NCBI GenBank assembly: GCA_964500895.1
Contig: CAZCQP010000002.1
Location: 62,001-126,000 of the forward strand
DNA from: CAZCQP01 sp964500895
Lineage (GTDB): Bacteria > Bacillota > Clostridia > Lachnospirales > JAISER01
DNA: 64,000 bases
Reading direction: 5' to 3'
In this document: one piece after another, positions 60,435-64,000 of the stretch
How positions within the stretch are numbered: the stretch's first letter is position 1
Layout of the letters: each line of letters begins with the position of its first letter
Notes under the pieces: generated by a model
Told to the model about the DNA's origin: nothing
The model's database searches: none
Seen by the model: only the letters and a program-made list of their open reading frames with translations
Made by a program: the position numbers and the translations under genes

Positions 60435-61361
60435 ATGGATTTTAAGCAGCTTGAAGCTTATGTGAAGACAGTGGAACTCAACAGTTTTTCTAAAGCGGCC
60501 GAAGTGCTGTTTGTGTCCCAGCCCTCAGTCAGCCAGTACGTGGGGGCACTGGAAAAAGAGCTGGACACCCAGTTGCTCACCCGGCGCTCCAAAACCGTGC
60601 GCCCCACCAAGACCGGCAAAATGTTTTACGACTATGCCAAGAACATCATTTCTTTAAAGGAAAAGGCTGTTTTTGCCGTACATAGCAAGCAAAACCCACA
60701 GGAGGGCGAAGTGGAGCTGTGGGCTTCTTCCGTGCCGGCCCAATACCTTTTGCCGGAGGTGCTGGCTAAGTTTCACCGAAGCCACCCGGGCATCACTTTC
60801 CGGGTGACCCAAGCCGACACTGAAAAGGTAACTAGAGAAGTGGCGGAATGCCGGTGCGAGCTGGGAATGGTAGGGGATGACCCCGGCCACCCCAAATGTA
60901 CGGCCATACCCATCGTTTCTGAATCTCTGGTTTTAATTGGCCCAGCTGGGCACCCTTATGCGGGGCTTACCGTGCCCAACCTGGCCCGTTTCTTTCAAGA
61001 GGAAGGCTGGGTGGTGCGGCAGTCTGGTTCCGGCACCCGCCACGTGGCGGAAGATTATTTAAAGGCAAAGGGTGTGAACCCGTCCACCATACACCCGGTG
61101 GCTGCCTTCTCCAATACCCAGAGCGTCATTCACGCCGTTTCCAGCGGCTTGGGGGTGGCGCTGGTGTCTGAAATGGCCGCCGCCGACTATGTGCGCCGGG
61201 GGCTGGTGTCTGTGATGCGCTTGCCGTTGCCTTTGCCCTGCCGCAGCTTTTACTTTTTGGTGAACCAGGAAGTCATTTTGCCCCCCCACGTACATGTATT
61301 TGTGAATTTTGTAACGCAATATTTTAAAAATGAGGATGGAAAACGCCATGCATCCAACTGA
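60435..61361 (+). CDS. LysR-family regulator next to selA
   Basis: 308 residues: winged helix-turn-helix (KTVELNSFSKAAEVLFVSQPSVSQYVGALE, about 8-40) and a periplasmic-binding-like effector domain with WASSVPAQYLLPEVLAKF and VSSGLGVALVSEMAA. ATG at 60435 follows GAGGGTGGGG; a GTG at 60423 is less likely. LysR proteins of this type are known next to selenium genes and are thought to regulate them; here it overlaps into selA. Effector unknown. Confidence 0.9.
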   Translation: MDFKQLEAYVKTVELNSFSKAAEVLFVSQPSVSQYVGALEKELDTQLLTRRSKTVRPTKTGKMFYDYAKNIISLKEKAVFAVHSKQNPQEGEVELWASSVPAQYLLPEVLAKFHRSHPGITFRVTQADTEKVTREVAECRCELGMVGDDPGHPKCTAIPIVSESLVLIGPAGHPYAGLTVPNLARFFQEEGWVVRQSGSGTRHVAEDYLKAKGVNPSTIHPVAAFSNTQSVIHAVSSGLGVALVSEMAAADYVRRGLVSVMRLPLPLPCRSFYFLVNQEVILPPHVHVFVNFVTQYFKNEDGKRHASN

Positions 61362-62742
61362 CCCATTACGCAGCCTGCCCCCGGTGAACACGTTGGGACA
61401 GGCCATTGAAAAAGCTGTTCAGCAAGAACACCCAGCCCACCGCTGCTTTTGGGCGGCAAAGGAAGCCATTGCCTATAGCCGGCAGCGCATTTTAGCCGGA
61501 GCAGAAGGTTTGTCTTTTGAAGGGTTGGTGGCCCATGGCCTGGGTTTGCTTTGTCAGTCCTCCCGCAGAAGCTTGCGCCGGGTGATTAACGGCACAGGCA
61601 TTGTGCTGCATACCAACTTAGGCCGTTCGCCAATGTCCAAAGGGGCCAGGGATGCCGTGAACGCTGTAATGACCGGGTATTGCAACCTGGAATTGGATCT
61701 GAAAACAGGCAAACGGGGCAGCCGTTATAGCCATGTGGAAAAGCTGCTCACCACCTTAACCGGGGCAGAGGCTGCTTTGGTGGTAAACAACAACGCCGCC
61801 GCGGTTTTGTTGGCGTTGGATACGCTGGCGCAGGGGAAAGAAGTGGTGGTGTCTCGGGGGGAACTGGTGGAAATTGGGGGTTCTTTCCGGGTGCCGGACA
61901 TTTGCAAAAAAAGTGGTGCCACCATGGTGGAAGTGGGCACCACCAACCGCACCCGCCTGTCAGACTATGCCAGCGCCATCACCGAAAACACTGGGGTTTT
62001 GTTGAAAGTACACACCAGCAATTACCGGGTGGTGGGCTTTACGGAAAATGTGGCCGCAAAGGACTTGGCCGACTTGGCCAAAAGCAAAGGTGTGGCCGCC
62101 ATAGAGGACTTGGGCAGCGGTTTTTTGGCGGATTTACAAGCCATGGGTGTGGCCCATGAGCCGGGGGTGCTGGAAGCGGTTGCTTCCGGCATGGATGTGG
62201 TCACCTTTAGCGGGGACAAGCTGCTGGGCGGGCCACAATGCGGCATCATCATCGGCAAAAAGCAATGGGTGGACATTCTAAAGAAAAACCCTTTAACCCG
62301 GGCGTTTCGCATAGACAAGCTGTCTTTGGCGGCGCTGGAAGGGGTGCTTCTGGAATATCACCAGGCCAAAGACAAAAAAATGCCCCAGGGTATTCCAACG
62401 CTGGACATGCTGTCTGTGTCCGTTAGCACTTTGGAGCAAAAGGCGCAAGCGTTGGCCAAAGCTTTAAAACAGGCTTGTGCAGCATCTTTAGATGTGTCTG
62501 TTCAGCAGGTGGCAGGGGAAGCAGGGGGCGGTTCCTTGCCCGGTGAACAGTTGCCTTCTTGGGGGGTGGCGTTGTCTCCTAAAACCATGAAGGTGGATGA
62601 TTTTGCTGTGCTGTTGCGCCGTGGAGAGCCTGCGCTGCTGGGTTACATTGCAGATGGCCGGTTTTGGCTGGATGTGCGCACCATTTTTGAGGAAGAACTG
62701 CCGCTGGTGGCGGCGTGCATAAAAAACGCTATAGGGGGATAA
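61348..62742 (+). CDS. selA: L-seryl-tRNA(Sec) selenium transferase
   Basis: 464-residue PLP enzyme converting seryl-tRNA(Sec) to selenocysteinyl-tRNA(Sec). PLP lysine is in VTFSGDKLLGGPQCG; RRVINGTGIVLHTNLGRSP and EDLGSGFLADL are conserved. The N-terminal PLRSLPPVNTLGQAI aligns with the family when ATG 61348 is used; an ATG at 61336 is possible. It overlaps the LysR stop by 14 bases and is followed two bases later by selB. Confidence 0.95.
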   Translation: MHPTDPLRSLPPVNTLGQAIEKAVQQEHPAHRCFWAAKEAIAYSRQRILAGAEGLSFEGLVAHGLGLLCQSSRRSLRRVINGTGIVLHTNLGRSPMSKGARDAVNAVMTGYCNLELDLKTGKRGSRYSHVEKLLTTLTGAEAALVVNNNAAAVLLALDTLAQGKEVVVSRGELVEIGGSFRVPDICKKSGATMVEVGTTNRTRLSDYASAITENTGVLLKVHTSNYRVVGFTENVAAKDLADLAKSKGVAAIEDLGSGFLADLQAMGVAHEPGVLEAVASGMDVVTFSGDKLLGGPQCGIIIGKKQWVDILKKNPLTRAFRIDKLSLAALEGVLLEYHQAKDKKMPQGIPTLDMLSVSVSTLEQKAQALAKALKQACAASLDVSVQQVAGEAGGGSLPGEQLPSWGVALSPKTMKVDDFAVLLRRGEPALLGYIADGRFWLDVRTIFEEELPLVAACIKNAIGG

Positions 62743-62744
62743 AC

Positions 62745-64000
62745 ATGGATTGGCTGGTATTTGGAACCGCCGGGCATGTGGACCACGGAAAAACCCGGCT
62801 GATTAAAGCGCTGACAGGCTGCGACACAGACCGTTTAAAGGAAGAAAAGGAGCGGGGCATTTCCATTGTGCTGGGGTTTGCTCCCATGACGTTGCCTAAC
62901 GGGCAAAAGGCGGCCATCATTGATGTGCCCGGCCACGAAAAATTTGTGCGGCAAATGTTGTCTGGGGTGGCGGGCATAGACCTGGTGATTTTCGTTATAG
63001 ATGCAGGGGAAGGGGTGATGGCCCAAACCCGGGAACATATGGACATTTTGCAGCTGTTGCACATTAAAAAAGGGTTGACGGTGCTCACCAAAATTGACTT
63101 GGTGGAACCGGATTGGCTGGCGCTGGTGGAAGAAGAAGTGCGGGAATTTTTGCAAGGGTCGTTTTTGGAGGATGCACCCATTGTTAAGGTGTCTGCCGAA
63201 ACCGGGGAAGGCATTGAAGATTTAAAGCATGAACTGGTGCGGCTGGTAGAAAGTGACCAGCTGGCTAAAAAACAGGGCGGGCAAGTGCGTCTGCCTGTAG
63301 ACCGGGCGTTTATTGTGGATGGCTTTGGTTTGGTGGTGACGGGCACGTTGTGGTCAGGGCACATTAAGGCCACAGACAAAGTGGAAATTCAGCCAAAAGG
63401 CAAAGTGTCCCGGGTGCGGGGCATTCAGGTGCACGGGGCTTTTCAGGAAGAAGCCTTGCCCGGCCAGCGCACCGCCTTAAACTTGCCAGACCTCACCTTG
63501 CAGGACGTGGAATCCGGCAGCACAATTGTGGCGGTGAACAGCGTCACCCCAGCCCATTTGCTGGACATTTCAGTAAACTTTTTGCCCCACATGGGCAAAA
63601 GCTTAAAAAACCGGTCAAGGGTTTGGGTACACATTGGCACGGCGGAAAAGCTGGCCCGGCTGGTGCTGTACGGTAAGGATGAACTGCTGCCAGGGGAAAC
63701 AGGTTTTGCCCAGCTGCAAATGGAAGAACCGGTAATCGGCAGACGAGGGGACTATTTTGTGCTACGTTCCTATTCCCCAGTTACCACCATTGGCGGTGGG
63801 GTGATTATTGACCCGGTGGCCAAAAAGGCTAAACGTTTTGACCCTCAAGTGTTGGAAAGTTTAAAGATAAAAGAGAAAAGCAGCCCGGAGGAAAGTGTGG
63901 CCCATTATTTAAACCAGTTGTCTGGGGACATGGGGGTGCTACCCACACTGGCGGAAGCGGTGGGGTTAGCCCCGGAAGCCATTTTGGCACTGTCACAGGA
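62745..64000 (+). CDS. selB: selenocysteine-specific elongation factor, 3' end outside window
   Basis: 418 codons visible. It delivers selenocysteinyl-tRNA to UGA codons with a SECIS element. G1 is GTAGHVDHGKT, G3 DVPGHEKFVRQM, G4 TKIDLV; translation-factor beta barrels follow (about 175-340), and the start of the C-terminal winged-helix region is reached at the edge. ATG at 62745 has AGGGGGA. The frame runs through 64000 without a stop. Confidence 0.95.
   Translation, partial: MDWLVFGTAGHVDHGKTRLIKALTGCDTDRLKEEKERGISIVLGFAPMTLPNGQKAAIIDVPGHEKFVRQMLSGVAGIDLVIFVIDAGEGVMAQTREHMDILQLLHIKKGLTVLTKIDLVEPDWLALVEEEVREFLQGSFLEDAPIVKVSAETGEGIEDLKHELVRLVESDQLAKKQGGQVRLPVDRAFIVDGFGLVVTGTLWSGHIKATDKVEIQPKGKVSRVRGIQVHGAFQEEALPGQRTALNLPDLTLQDVESGSTIVAVNSVTPAHLLDISVNFLPHMGKSLKNRSRVWVHIGTAEKLARLVLYGKDELLPGETGFAQLQMEEPVIGRRGDYFVLRSYSPVTTIGGGVIIDPVAKKAKRFDPQVLESLKIKEKSSPEESVAHYLNQLSGDMGVLPTLAEAVGLAPEAILALSQ

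Noticed and set aside
1..64000. CRISPR arrays, tRNA or rRNA genes, prophage or large insertion sequences
   Set aside because: No regularly spaced repeats, cloverleaf-like segments or phage gene runs were recognised; the only transposase is the small REP-associated one.

Overview
The window looks like draft chromosomal sequence (one 100-base N run) from an anaerobic, amino-acid-fermenting, probably spore-forming member of the Bacillota (Clostridia-like). Pointers are a spore photoproduct lyase, SpmA/SpmB homologues, RNase J with the IreB/RuvX/DUF1292/YlbF neighbourhood, a full lysine-to-butyrate fermentation operon, a Re-type citrate synthase operon and complete selenocysteine machinery. I cannot name the genus.

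Layout. 1-12.4 kb: a sigma-54 activator, then D-alanyl-D-alanine dipeptidase / M20 amidohydrolase / alanine racemase (minus strand), an M19 dipeptidase, and an SpmA-like / SpmB-like / LD-carboxypeptidase / diaminopimelate decarboxylase operon, followed by a D,D-carboxypeptidase. Three sequences matching the sigma-54 promoter consensus drive these units, so I read the region as a coordinated system for handling D-amino-acid or peptidoglycan-derived peptides. 12.4-24.3 kb: a REP-associated transposase, a GntR/ABC transporter operon, two incomplete genes at the assembly gap, a secreted beta-propeller protein, SplB, and an ECF sigma / anti-sigma / DUF4349 group. 24.3-30.5 kb: conserved housekeeping genes (rnj, ruvX, ireB, mtaB) and a flavodoxin with an Old Yellow Enzyme homologue.

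30.6-38.5 kb: the lysine fermentation operon kal-kce-kdd-kamA-kamD-kamE-atoD-atoA on the minus strand. It is preceded by a consensus sigma-70 promoter and a lysine riboswitch. The P1 helix of the aptamer shares bases with the 5' arm of an intrinsic terminator, which predicts that lysine turns the operon ON. 38.6-40.2 kb: a stand-alone TrpB2 gene preceded by a 32-codon leader ORF with a Trp-Leu-Trp run and an intrinsic terminator, which looks like a ribosome-mediated tryptophan attenuator. These two RNA regulators are the most interesting items in the window.

40.2-55.7 kb: a chemoreceptor, a secreted alpha-toroid protein, adenosine deaminase, a calcium P-type ATPase, the Re-citrate synthase / aconitase / isocitrate dehydrogenase operon, asparaginase and an AraC-type regulator. 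Two different fold-back repeat elements lie just upstream of the AraC gene. 55.8-64 kb: the selenium cluster (yedF, selD, DUF3343, class V aminotransferase on the minus strand; LysR, selA and truncated selB on the plus strand). Together the genes describe an organism that scavenges peptides and amino acids, ferments lysine to butyrate and acetate, and makes selenoproteins. No rRNA, tRNA or CRISPR array was recognised.
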